Part shown: positions 16,468 to 25,674 of the stretch, piece after piece
Layout of the letters: each line of letters opens with the position of its first letter
How positions within the stretch are numbered: position 1 is the stretch's first letter
From: Cloacibacterium normanense
Lineage (GTDB): Bacteria; Bacteroidota; Bacteroidia; Flavobacteriales; Weeksellaceae
Direction: 5' to 3'
NCBI RefSeq assembly: GCF_003860565.1
Contig: NZ_CP034157.1
Location: 2,666,001 to 2,730,000, forward strand
DNA: 64,000 bases
Notes under the pieces: model-generated
The model's database searches: none
What the model saw: only the letters and a program-made list of their open reading frames with translations
Told to the model about the DNA's origin: nothing
Program-made: the position numbers and the translations under genes

Positions 16468-19409
16468 ATGAATGGGAAATTAAAAGTTTTAACAGCTGGT
16501 GTACTTTTTTTTATGGGTGGACAATTTGTTCAGGCTCAACAAAAAAAAGACGAGGCAAAAGAAAAAGAAATTGAAGAAGTAGTAGTTGTAGGTTACGGTA
16601 CGCAGAAAAAATCTGATGTAACGGCAAGTCTAACTACAGTGAAAGGATCTGCTATTGCAGATAAGCCAGTGCAAACGTTTGACCAAGCGATGGCAGGTAG
16701 AAGTACTGGGGTGCAAATAACAGTCCCAAGTGGTGTGCTTAACGCAGCACCAGTTTTTAGGATAAGAGGAACAAGTTCTATCTCTCTGAGTTCTTATCCT
16801 TTAATTATTATTGATGGAGTACCTACATTTACAGATAATAATAGTACTACTTCGGCTGCAAGTAATCTCCCTTAGCTTCTATTAATCCATCAGATATTGA
16901 AAGTATCGATATTGCAAAAGATGCTGCGGCAACTGCAATTTATGGTTCTAGAGCTGCAAATGGAGTGGTTTTTGTGACCACTAAGAAAGGAAAAAGTGGA
17001 AGGGCTAAGATTAATTATAGTACTTGGCTAAGCGTAGCTAGTCCTTTTAGATTGCCAGAAACTCTGGGGGCAGAAGATTATGTTAAGTTTAAAAATGCTG
17101 CAGTTGCTAATAATCCTACAGCTAGTGCTTTTAAATTTAGTACAGCCTTAGATGCTAATGGAAATCTTATTGATACAGATTGGTCTAAGATTATATATAG
17201 AACGGGTATTTCATCTAATCATAATATTAATGTATCTGGTGGTAATGAAGGTACATCTTATTATTTTTCTGCTGGATATACTAATCAGCAAGGGATCATT
17301 CAAAAGAATGATTTTAAAAGAATTAGTGCCTTGTTAAATATTGACTCTAAAGTAACTAAAAACATTTCAATTGGGGGGAAATTATCTTTCTCTAATGAGA
17401 TGAACTTAGCGGCTACTAATTCTGGATCGCTTTCAGGTGGTGCTTTTTCCACGGGTGGTTTAGGTCGCTTGCAATTTGTATTGCCTTCTACATTAGCTCC
17501 ATTTAATAATGATGGCTCATATAACTTAAACGGGGCTGCTATCGGGAGTTCTCCACAAATTGTTGGAACAAGCAACTTGGGTTATTATAATCCGCAATTT
17601 TTGTTAGATAATAATAAGGAATCAACAGAGAATAATCGTATTCAAGGGAATGTTTATGGTCAAGTTAAACCATTGTCTTGGTTAACTGCTCGTACTCAAT
17701 TAGGTTTGGATTTCATGTTTACTGATAATAATGTTTTTTGGAGTCCAAGAGCTGGTGATGGTTATTCTAGGAATGGTTATGCTTGGGCGGGTAATGATAT
17801 TGCAAAAACTATTGTTTGGACTAATACATTACAGGTGGATAAGTCTTTTGGTGATAGCTCATTTAATTTATTATTTGGTAACGAACAGCAATTCTCTAAA
17901 TTTAAAGGGATTGGTTTGCAAAGAGAAAATTTATCAGATCCTGATTATGATGTAATACAAGCGGGGTTTACAATTAATAACCCTGCAAATTTATATAAGT
18001 CTGAAAATTATCTAGTATCATTCTTCTCTCGTTTAAATTATAATTATGGAGGTAAATATTTCTTGAGTGGAAACTTACGTCAAGATGAGTATTCTGCTCT
18101 AGCTGTTAAAAAAGGTATTTTTTGGGGTGTTAGTGCAGGATGGGAATTATCAAAAGAGAACTTTTGGAATACTTTAGGAGTTAATGATGTGTTTTCTAAT
18201 TTTAGATTAAAAGGAAGTTATGGTAAAGTGGGGAATGTGAGTGGAATTGGTAATTACCAATCTTTATCTACTTTTGGTTCTGGACTTTATGGAGGTACTT
18301 CTTCATTGATTTTTAATAATGTTGGAAATCCAAATCTTACATGGGAGACCAGTAAAAAAATGGATGTAGGGGCATCGTTTGGAATTTTAAATGGACGAGT
18401 TAATGCAGAAGTAAGTTATTATGATAATAAAATTGATGGTTTAATTTTATTTGTACAACAATCGCCATCTGCAGGTTTACCTACCAGTGTTCCTCAAAAC
18501 ATTGGAAAAATGTATAATAAAGGATGGGAGGTAGACGTTAAGTCGTCTATTATTCAGACGGATAATTTTTCTTGGAATTTAGGAGCTAATGCTTCTTTCA
18601 ATGAAAATATGGTGACAGAGTTAGCGCCAACTATGTCTAACCTTCAGACGGCTACATCTAATCTAGAGACCGTTAACAGAACTATGCCAGGCTATTCATT
18701 AGGACATTTATTTGTAGTGAGAACAGCAGGTGTAGATCCAGAAACAGGGAAACGTATTTTCTTAAATAAAAATGGAGAAAAAGTTTATTATCAATACTAT
18801 GCAGCTCCAGGAACTTACCAATGGTCTAAAACAGCTGATGGTACAGTAAAGGCAGACGCAGTATCTATTGCTGATGGGGTAATGTATGGTAATACACAAC
18901 CTAAAATATATGGTGGTTTCGATAATACTTTCCGTTATAAAGGATTTGAGTTAAATTCATTATTTACTTTTCAAATGGGTAATTATGTTTACTACGGATC
19001 AAATGCAGGTTTGCATGATCAACGTTGGTGGAATAATAGTGTAGATGTATTGACAGATGCTTGGAAAAACCCTGGAGATACTGGTATGAAATATGCTAAA
19101 CCTGTATTTAACGATAATGTATCTAATGGTTCTTCTATGCCCCTTGATATTAATGTATTTAAAGGAGATTTCTTAAAATTAAAAAGTTTAACATTAGCTT
19201 ACAATTTGCCAAAATCTGTCCTTGATCAATACAAAATTAATAATATAAGATTGTATGTAAGTGGTCAAAACTTATTTATATTGACGCAATATCCAGGACC
19301 AGATCCTGAGGTTTCTTCTAATGGTAATACTGCATCAGCACCTGGTGTTGATAGAAATACGGTAGGAAATGCAAGAACATTTTTATTTGGGCTTAATGTA
19401 GGGTTTTAA
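16468..19409 (+). pseudogene. SusC-type TonB-dependent transporter, frameshifted in the plug domain
   Basis: An outer-membrane TonB-dependent transporter of the SusC/RagA family, normally capped by the SusD lipoprotein that follows. The ATG at 16468 gives a signal peptide (MNGKLKVLTAGVLFFMGGQ) and the TonB-box/plug start IEEVVVVGYGTQKKSDVTAS. The frame stops at 16873-16875 after ASNLP, and the sequence resumes one frame away with LASINPSDIESIDIAKDA, AIYGSRAANGVVFVTTKKGK and the barrel. One missing T in CTCCCTTAGCT explains everything: CTC CCT TTA GCT restores PLASINPSDIE. Repaired, it would be 980 residues, similar to its neighbour's 943. The rest is intact to the final FLFGLNVGF, so this is either a recent null mutation, a phase switch or a base-call error. 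Confidence 0.88.
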
Positions 19410-19426
19410 TTTTAAATTTAAAAAAA

Positions 19427-20905
19427 ATGAAAAATAATAAAATATTTATAGGACTGGCAATAGCTGTATTATCTTTAGTTACTTCATGTAGAAATGAAGA
19501 TTCTTTGTCTCCTGAAAACGAAACAGCGATTACTGATGCTTCTGCATTTACAACTTCAACTCGTATTGATGGAGTTTTGTTATCAGTGTATAGTTCTTTT
19601 AAAAGTGGAAATGTACATGGGGGTCGATATGTAGTTTATGGAGATATTAGAGGAGAAGACATTTTAAAAGAAACAGATAATTTAGTAACGGCGGCTGATA
19701 TTTTTAGTCAAATACCTACGAATTCATCCAACTCTATTACGTCTTTTTGGTCAAGTAGTTATTACGCAATTAACAATGCTAATCTTTTTATTGACGGAAT
19801 GAATGCGCAAGGTATAAGTGTAGTTGGAGAAACAAAGGGAAAAGCATATATTGCTGAGGCAAAGGCTCTTAGGGCAATGTTGTATTATGGGTTATTGCAG
19901 TTTTTTGCAAAACCGTATGCAGATGGTAATGGTTCTAAACCAGGTTTACCATTGCGTCTAACAGGTATCAAAGGAAGTGGTAGTTCAGAATTAGCTAGAA
20001 GTACTGTAGGCGAAGTCTATACACAAATTTTAAAAGATTTGAATGAAGCAGAGGCTGATTTACCTTTAAGTAATGGTACTGCAACTTTAAATACTACTCG
20101 TGTTCATAAAAATACTGTAATTGCTTTTAAAACAAGGGTTTATTTATCTATGCAGAAGTATACGGAAGCGGTAAACGAAGCAAATAAGATAGTTTCATCT
20201 ACAGCTCCTTTCACTGCAACAACAGGGGTGGCGCATAGACTAGAAGCTAATTTGTCTACTGTTTTTACAAATTATACAACTAATGAGTCTATTTTTTCAT
20301 TGCCAATGACTAATACTGCAGGTGATTTTCCTGGGACTCAAAATCAAATTGCATACTATTGGACTCCAGTGACTTCTTTAGGAGGAGTTGGTAATGGAGA
20401 ATATTCAGTAAATCCGAACGGTATTTTGGCAAATACTACACAGTTTACCGCAAATGACAAAAGAAGAGCGTTTGTATTAGCAACCAATTCTGGAACTAAA
20501 CTATGGAATATGAAGTTTAAAACCCCAAATCCTTATACTGATTGGGTGCCAGTAATTAGATATGCAGAGGTTCTACTTAATCTTGCAGAAGCTAAAGTTA
20601 GATCAACTAATACTGTTGATTCACAAGCAATTGCTTTATTAAATGCAGTGCATAGTCGTTCAGATGCGGATAAAGTTTTTACAGCTGGGGATTTTGCTTC
20701 ATCAGCAAGTTTCTTAATTGCATTAGATAATGAGCGTAGAATGGAGTTTATGGGAGAAGGACACAGAACTAAAGATGTTACAAGGTTGTTAGCTACCTTC
20801 CCAGCTCATGGATCTGCACCATCTAAATCACTTAATGATGTAGGGTATATTTGGCCAATTCCTTCTGCTGAGTTATCACTTAATTCATTATGCGTTGATA
20901 ATTAG
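19427..20905 (+). CDS. SusD/RagB family nutrient-binding outer membrane lipoprotein
   Basis: Surface lipoprotein that captures the ligand and closes over the SusC barrel. The 492 residues begin with a lipoprotein signal ending LSLVTSC at about residue 21. Helical TPR-like segments include KGKAYIAEAKALRAMLYYGLLQFFAKPYA, split here by the conserved AEAKALRA, the SusD hallmark. The C-terminal half has WVPVIRYAEVLLNLAEAKV and ERRMEFMGEGHRTKDVTRL, both typical. It starts 17 bases after the frameshifted susC and shares its transcript; if that susC is truly dead, this protein lacks its partner. The substrate is unknown, as no glycan-degrading enzyme is nearby. Confidence 0.95.
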   Translation: MKNNKIFIGLAIAVLSLVTSCRNEDSLSPENETAITDASAFTTSTRIDGVLLSVYSSFKSGNVHGGRYVVYGDIRGEDILKETDNLVTAADIFSQIPTNSSNSITSFWSSSYYAINNANLFIDGMNAQGISVVGETKGKAYIAEAKALRAMLYYGLLQFFAKPYADGNGSKPGLPLRLTGIKGSGSSELARSTVGEVYTQILKDLNEAEADLPLSNGTATLNTTRVHKNTVIAFKTRVYLSMQKYTEAVNEANKIVSSTAPFTATTGVAHRLEANLSTVFTNYTTNESIFSLPMTNTAGDFPGTQNQIAYYWTPVTSLGGVGNGEYSVNPNGILANTTQFTANDKRRAFVLATNSGTKLWNMKFKTPNPYTDWVPVIRYAEVLLNLAEAKVRSTNTVDSQAIALLNAVHSRSDADKVFTAGDFASSASFLIALDNERRMEFMGEGHRTKDVTRLLATFPAHGSAPSKSLNDVGYIWPIPSAELSLNSLCVDN

Positions 20906-20970
20906 ATTAGAAAGTACTCTATAATTATATTACGAAATTATATTTATGTTGTATTGATATTATAAATAAG

Positions 20971-20992
20971 CCACTCTTAGAGAGTGGTTTTT
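20971..20992 (+). terminator. Terminator after susD 1
   Basis: CCACTCT (20971-20977) pairs with AGAGTGG (20981-20987) over a 3-base loop, followed by TTTTT. From here to the second susC promoter at 21187 is about 195 bases of very AT-rich sequence with no recognisable feature. Confidence 0.8.
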
Positions 20993-21186
20993 CTGTATAA
21001 CGCCTCTTATTTATATTTATTCTAAATAAATAAAATATTATATGATAATATGTTAAAAATAATAAATATAAATTTATCTTATTTGTGTTTTTTTTAAAAA
21101 AAACTTATTTTATTTTTTATTTTTCAATTTATTAAAATTCAAAAGGAAATAAAATATGATATATATTTTAAATTAAATAACAGCAA

Positions 21187-21218
21187 TTTGGATATGTTAA
21201 AATTTATTAACAATTTTG
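21187..21218 (+). promoter_or_regulatory. Promoter of susC-susD pair 2
   Basis: TTTG at 21187-21190, a 20-base spacer and CAATTTTG at 21211-21218, matching the layout before the first susC. The spacer again holds GTTAA-N6-TTAAC (21196-21211). The 27-base leader before the ATG at 21246 ends with the same AATATTAAATATTGTTAAT. Confidence 0.65.
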
Positions 21219-21245
21219 TCTATTAAAATATTAAATATTGTTAAT

Positions 21246-24077
21246 ATGAATGTAAAATTAAAAGTTTTAACAGTAGGTGCTCTATTTTTTATAGGAGGTC
21301 AAGCTGTTATGGCACAAAAGAAAAAAGATTCTTTAGGTGAAAAAAAGATTGAAGAAGTCGTAATTGTAGGTTTTGGTCAAAAGAAAACAGTAAATGAATT
21401 GACGGGAGCTGTGGGTAACATCAAAGCAGATGCTATCGAAAACGTTCCTGTAGCATCAATTGATAAAATGCTACAAGGTAGAGTTGCTGGTGTACAGACA
21501 GGGAATGCTTCTGGTCAACCTGGTGGATTTGCTACTGTAAGAGTAAGAGGGATTGCTTCAGTTAATGGTGGAGTAAATCCAATTTATATTGTAGATGGAG
21601 TAAGAGTTACTGCTGGAGATGTAACAAGAGGAGCAATTACAGCAAACATCCTTGCCAACCTTAACAGTGATGATATTGAAAGTATGACGGTACTTAAAGA
21701 TGCTGCATCTACTGCAGTATATGGTGCTGATGCTGGAGCTGGAGTAGTAGTTATTACAACGAAATCTGGTAAAAAAGGTAAACCAAAAATCAATATTAAT
21801 TTTGAGCATGGTACTAACTCAAGAGCTATTGAAGGACAAAGAGGTTTAAATACTGAACAATATAGATATTTATTATCTCATACTTTTGCAAATGCTACAG
21901 GGCAAACACCTGAGGAATTTACAGCAGATGCTGTAGCTGGTTTATATAATAATAACGCAACTTTTGCAGCTTTACAAAACATTTTTACAACTTCTAATAG
22001 TACAGATTGGAGAAAAGCATTGAGTAGATCTGCTTACCAACAATCAGCAAATGTATCAATTAATGGAGGTAATGATAAAGTAACTTATTATAACTCGGCA
22101 AACTACTTTTTACAAGAGAGTGAAATTAAAGGATCTGATTTCAAGAGAGTTGCTTTTACGAATAAAGTAAATTATGAAGCATCTGATAAATTTAAGGTAG
22201 GTACAGATATTCAGATGTCTTATAGTAAAATTAATACGCTAAATAATGGTGGAGCTTTTGCTAACCCAATTTTAACAGAATTATTTGCTAGACCGACAGA
22301 CGCGGCTTATAATCCTGATGGTTCTTATTATTTAGGGGTAAATGGTAGATTAAGTAATAACTTATTTAATAATGCATACTTAGCTGAACATAATTATTAC
22401 AGAGCAGAAACAGCAAGAGTTTTTGCTTCATTAAATGCTGATTATAAAATCCTTAAAAATTTAAATTATAGATTTGTATTTGGTGGAGAATTCATCAATG
22501 TAGAAAACCAAACTTATCTTAACCCTGTTCACGGAGATGGATATGCAGTAAATGGTAGAAAAACAGAGTCTATAGACAGATTATTTAACTGGAATTTACA
22601 AAACATTTTAAGTTATAACTTTAAAATTGGAGATAAAAATAACTTTGATGTAAGATTAATCCAAGAAGCTTATCAAAGACAGAGCCATGTAGTAGGAGCT
22701 AGTGCTACTTCTGTAGGTTCTCCATTATTAGAAACTTTAACAAATTTTGTTAAGCCTGCTTCTTTCCAAGGAGATAGAGGGCAAAGTTCTAGAACTGGTT
22801 ATGCAGCAGTGTTTAATTACAATTTTGATAAGTTAATTAACTTAGATGCTTCATATAGAAGAGATGCTTTATCTAACTTTACAGAAGATCAAAAATGGGG
22901 AGATTTCTACTCAGTTGGTTTAGCAGTAGATTTAGCAAAAATAAACTTAATTAAGCAAATTGATCAAATCTCTATGTTTAAATTGAGAGGGTCTTATGGT
23001 AAAGTAGGTAACCAAATTTCTAGTAGCCCTTATTCATTACTAGGATTCTCTACTAACTATAATGATTTAGCTGCTGTAACTTATGGTGGAGTTTACAATC
23101 CAGATTTAAAATGGGAAGCTATTAATCCTTTAAGCCTTGGTATTGATGCTGGTTTATTTAATAATAGATTAACATTTACTGCAGAATATTATAATAAGAA
23201 AACTACTGATTTAGTATTCTCACAACCATTATCATTATCTCAAGGTTTAGCCTCTATGGATAGAAATATTGGCTCTTTAGTTAATAAAGGCTGGGAATTT
23301 GCGGTAAACGGAGAAATTATTAGTACAGAAAATCTTAGCTGGGAATTAGGTGGTAACTTCAGTACATTAGATAATGAAATTACCAAATTATATGGTGGAG
23401 CTGATATAATCTCTGGTTCTACAATCTTAAGAGAAGGTGAAGCAGTAGGTACATATTATATGAGAAAATGGGCTGGAGTAGATGCTACAACAGGTAGTGC
23501 ACTATGGTATATCAATGGTAAAGATGGAGAAACAACATCTAACTATAACGCAGCACAATTAGCGGTTCAAGGAACTAACTTCTCTAAATATTATGGAGGT
23601 ATTAATACTAAAGTGGTTTACAAAGGATTTAGCGTTGAGGCTTTAGCAACTTACGGTTTCGGTGGTAGAGTATTAAATGACTGGGCTAATTACACTCAAT
23701 CTGATGGTCAATATTCTTATAATTATGCAGGTTCTACAGACCAATTAGATTTCTGGACTCCTGATAATCCAAATGCTGCAAATCCTAAACCAGTTTATGG
23801 TAATACAACATTATCAAATAGAGTTTCTACAAGATACTTATCTAAGACAGACTACTTAAGATTAAGTAATGTTAAGATTGGTTATAAATTTAATTCTGAG
23901 TTATTAAAGAATACAGGTTTAGCAGGATTTGAAGTGTATGTTCAAGGGAATAATGTTTGGACTCATCTATATGATGATACTTTAAGATTTGACCCAGAAA
24001 ATAACTTAAATACTGCAAATAATCTTAATTTACCAGTTCAGAAAACTTATTCATTAGGATTTAATTTACAATTTTAA
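21246..24077 (+). CDS. SusC/RagA family TonB-dependent outer membrane transporter
   Basis: TonB-driven import barrel, 943 residues from the ATG at 21246. I prefer this to the upstream ATG at 21216 because it gives a clean signal peptide (MNVKLKVLTVGALFFIGGQ) and matches the leader of the first susC. After the signal the plug begins directly with KKIEEVVIVGFGQKKTVNE, so the CarboxypepD_reg-like domain typical of larger SusC proteins is absent. NPIYIVDGVRV, LNSDDIESMTVLKDAASTAVYG and GVVVITTKSGKKGK are the canonical plug and TonB-dependent receptor segments; it ends in YSLGFNLQF with the aromatic barrel signature. susD follows after 12 bases. The ligand is unknown. Confidence 0.96.
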   Translation: MNVKLKVLTVGALFFIGGQAVMAQKKKDSLGEKKIEEVVIVGFGQKKTVNELTGAVGNIKADAIENVPVASIDKMLQGRVAGVQTGNASGQPGGFATVRVRGIASVNGGVNPIYIVDGVRVTAGDVTRGAITANILANLNSDDIESMTVLKDAASTAVYGADAGAGVVVITTKSGKKGKPKININFEHGTNSRAIEGQRGLNTEQYRYLLSHTFANATGQTPEEFTADAVAGLYNNNATFAALQNIFTTSNSTDWRKALSRSAYQQSANVSINGGNDKVTYYNSANYFLQESEIKGSDFKRVAFTNKVNYEASDKFKVGTDIQMSYSKINTLNNGGAFANPILTELFARPTDAAYNPDGSYYLGVNGRLSNNLFNNAYLAEHNYYRAETARVFASLNADYKILKNLNYRFVFGGEFINVENQTYLNPVHGDGYAVNGRKTESIDRLFNWNLQNILSYNFKIGDKNNFDVRLIQEAYQRQSHVVGASATSVGSPLLETLTNFVKPASFQGDRGQSSRTGYAAVFNYNFDKLINLDASYRRDALSNFTEDQKWGDFYSVGLAVDLAKINLIKQIDQISMFKLRGSYGKVGNQISSSPYSLLGFSTNYNDLAAVTYGGVYNPDLKWEAINPLSLGIDAGLFNNRLTFTAEYYNKKTTDLVFSQPLSLSQGLASMDRNIGSLVNKGWEFAVNGEIISTENLSWELGGNFSTLDNEITKLYGGADIISGSTILREGEAVGTYYMRKWAGVDATTGSALWYINGKDGETTSNYNAAQLAVQGTNFSKYYGGINTKVVYKGFSVEALATYGFGGRVLNDWANYTQSDGQYSYNYAGSTDQLDFWTPDNPNAANPKPVYGNTTLSNRVSTRYLSKTDYLRLSNVKIGYKFNSELLKNTGLAGFEVYVQGNNVWTHLYDDTLRFDPENNLNTANNLNLPVQKTYSLGFNLQF

Positions 24078-24089
24078 AAAATTATAAAA

Positions 24090-25502
24090 ATGAGAAAAAA
24101 CATTTTAAAATATACAATAGCATGTCTTTCAATAGGTCTTACTATGGCGTCATGTAGTAGAGACTTTGTTGAGACAGAATTTTTCCAGTCTGTAGAGCAA
24201 AGACCGTTAGTTTCTATTGAAGAATTAGAATCTTCGGTAAGAGGACAATATAATGCAATGAGAAGTGCCTCTTATTATGGATGTGATTTCACCATGATTT
24301 CAGAAGTGAGAAGTGATAACATGTTTTCTAATAACGCGAGTGGTTATTATAATACTGTAAGTAATTACTCTATGTTATCAAGTGACTCTTATGCTTCAGG
24401 TCCTTATACACAAATGTATAGAGTGGTAGCTTTAGCTAATTTAGTTATTAATAACCAATCTCCTACTCCATTAACTTGGAAAGTAAGTACTGATCCTACA
24501 GCAATTAAAAATAAAGAAAATTACTTAAAAGGACAGTCTTATGCAGCTAGAGCTTTAGCATTTTTTGATGCTTTAAGACTTTATGGACAAGAATATTCAG
24601 GAGGAACAACAGGTATTGTAATTCCTACTAAATATGAGCCTACTAAATTACAAGCTAGAGCAACAGTTGACGAAGTGAGAACTCAAATTGAAAATGATTT
24701 CACTACAGCTCTTTCTTTAATGTTGCCAAGTTTAGATTCTTATACAGATAAAACAGTTCTTAATACAGTTTCTGTAAAAGTTTTAATGTCTAGATATTAT
24801 CTTTACAAAAAAGATTATGCAAAAGTTAGACAATTAGTAAATGAAGTTATTACTGCTAGCTCTGGTAGATATTCAGTAATTGGTAGAGGTGATTATGCTA
24901 ACAGTTTCAGAAATAGCTCTGCTCAAAATTCAATTTTTGAATTAGCAATTGGTACTTTAGGTGATTTAGGAACTACTTCTACTTCTTATAAACTTCTTAA
25001 CGCTCCTCTTGGATATGGAAACATGAAAGTTCTTTCTGCGCTTAGAAGTTCATATAATGCTAATGATATTAGACTTGCAGGTATAACTACTGGATTGGTT
25101 CTAAATGGAAAATATGCTAATACCTTTGATAATATTAAAGTAGTAAGATTTGAAGAAGTTTTACTAAATGGTGCAGAAGCAGAGTTAATGCCAGGTGGAG
25201 ATCCAGCAAAAGCTTTATTATATTATAATTTATTACTACAAAATAGAGTATTAAATTATGTTCCAGCTGTAGCTGTTACATTAGCAGATGTTTATCAAGA
25301 AAAGAAAAAAGAGTTTGTAGGAGAAGGTCATGGTATGTTTGACTTATTGAGAAGAGGACAAGGCATCACTCAGAGAAATACTTCTGGTGCAGCTGTAAGA
25401 GTAAGAAATGTTGGTGACAACTTACTTGCTTTCCCAATTCCAAGAGCAGAAATTAATGTTCCTGGTTCATTAGTAGTACAAAATCCAAGCTACTCTAACT
25501 AA
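24090..25502 (+). CDS. SusD/RagB family nutrient-binding outer membrane lipoprotein
   Basis: Partner of the preceding SusC, 470 residues. The signal ends in a lipobox, LTMASC at about residue 22, then SRDFVETEFFQSVEQRP. The SusD marks are YAARALAFFDALRLYGQ at about residue 150 and KVVRFEEVLLNGAEAELMPG plus EKKKEFVGEGHGMFDLLRRG near the C-terminus, with a final LAFPIPRAEIN. It differs clearly from the first SusD, so the two pairs probably bind different ligands rather than being a recent duplication. A terminator follows 23 bases after the stop. Confidence 0.95.
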   Translation: MRKNILKYTIACLSIGLTMASCSRDFVETEFFQSVEQRPLVSIEELESSVRGQYNAMRSASYYGCDFTMISEVRSDNMFSNNASGYYNTVSNYSMLSSDSYASGPYTQMYRVVALANLVINNQSPTPLTWKVSTDPTAIKNKENYLKGQSYAARALAFFDALRLYGQEYSGGTTGIVIPTKYEPTKLQARATVDEVRTQIENDFTTALSLMLPSLDSYTDKTVLNTVSVKVLMSRYYLYKKDYAKVRQLVNEVITASSGRYSVIGRGDYANSFRNSSAQNSIFELAIGTLGDLGTTSTSYKLLNAPLGYGNMKVLSALRSSYNANDIRLAGITTGLVLNGKYANTFDNIKVVRFEEVLLNGAEAELMPGGDPAKALLYYNLLLQNRVLNYVPAVAVTLADVYQEKKKEFVGEGHGMFDLLRRGQGITQRNTSGAAVRVRNVGDNLLAFPIPRAEINVPGSLVVQNPSYSN

Positions 25503-25525
25503 TTAAATTTAGTTCATCATAAATA

Positions 25526-25549
25526 CCCTCCGATTTCGGAGGGTTTTTT
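25526..25549 (+). terminator. Terminator after susD 2
   Basis: CCCTCCG (25526-25532) and CGGAGGG (25537-25543) with a 4-base loop, followed by six T. Confidence 0.92.
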
Positions 25550-25566
25550 ATTTCCATTAATTCTCT

Positions 25567-25574
25567 TACTTTTG
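25567..25574 (+). promoter_or_regulatory. -7 element upstream of short ORF and Porin_10-bshC
   Basis: TACTTTTG matches the TAnnTTTG consensus. The expected start point near 25581 lies 11 bases before the short ORF at 25592. No clear TTTG is seen at the -33 position, where the preceding terminator ends. Confidence 0.5.
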
Positions 25575-25591
25575 TACTTCAAAATATTAAA

Positions 25592-25654
25592 ATGAAACAC
25601 CCTTGTTATTTTTTACACAAAAGCATGATTATGGGTGTTCCATCTGACCATTAA
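25592..25654 (+). CDS. Candidate short leader ORF, 20 codons
   Basis: A 20-codon ORF reading MKHPCYFLHKSMIMGVPSDH, then TAA, 20 bases before the porin gene. It is placed just where a leader peptide would be: 11 bases after the predicted transcription start. It is rich in His (3), Met (3) and has one Cys. Its first and last codons overlap an inverted repeat, AACACCC (25596-25602) and GGGTGTT (25633-25639), so translation could influence RNA folding. No function is known to me and a chance ORF of this size is quite possible. Confidence 0.4.
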   Translation: MKHPCYFLHKSMIMGVPSDH

Positions 25655-25674
25655 AAATTAATAAATATAAACAG

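Noticed and set aside
16411-25502. The two susCD units as a complete polysaccharide utilisation locus
   Set aside because: No glycoside hydrolase, lyase, sulfatase or hybrid regulator lies nearby, so only transport units can be supported.
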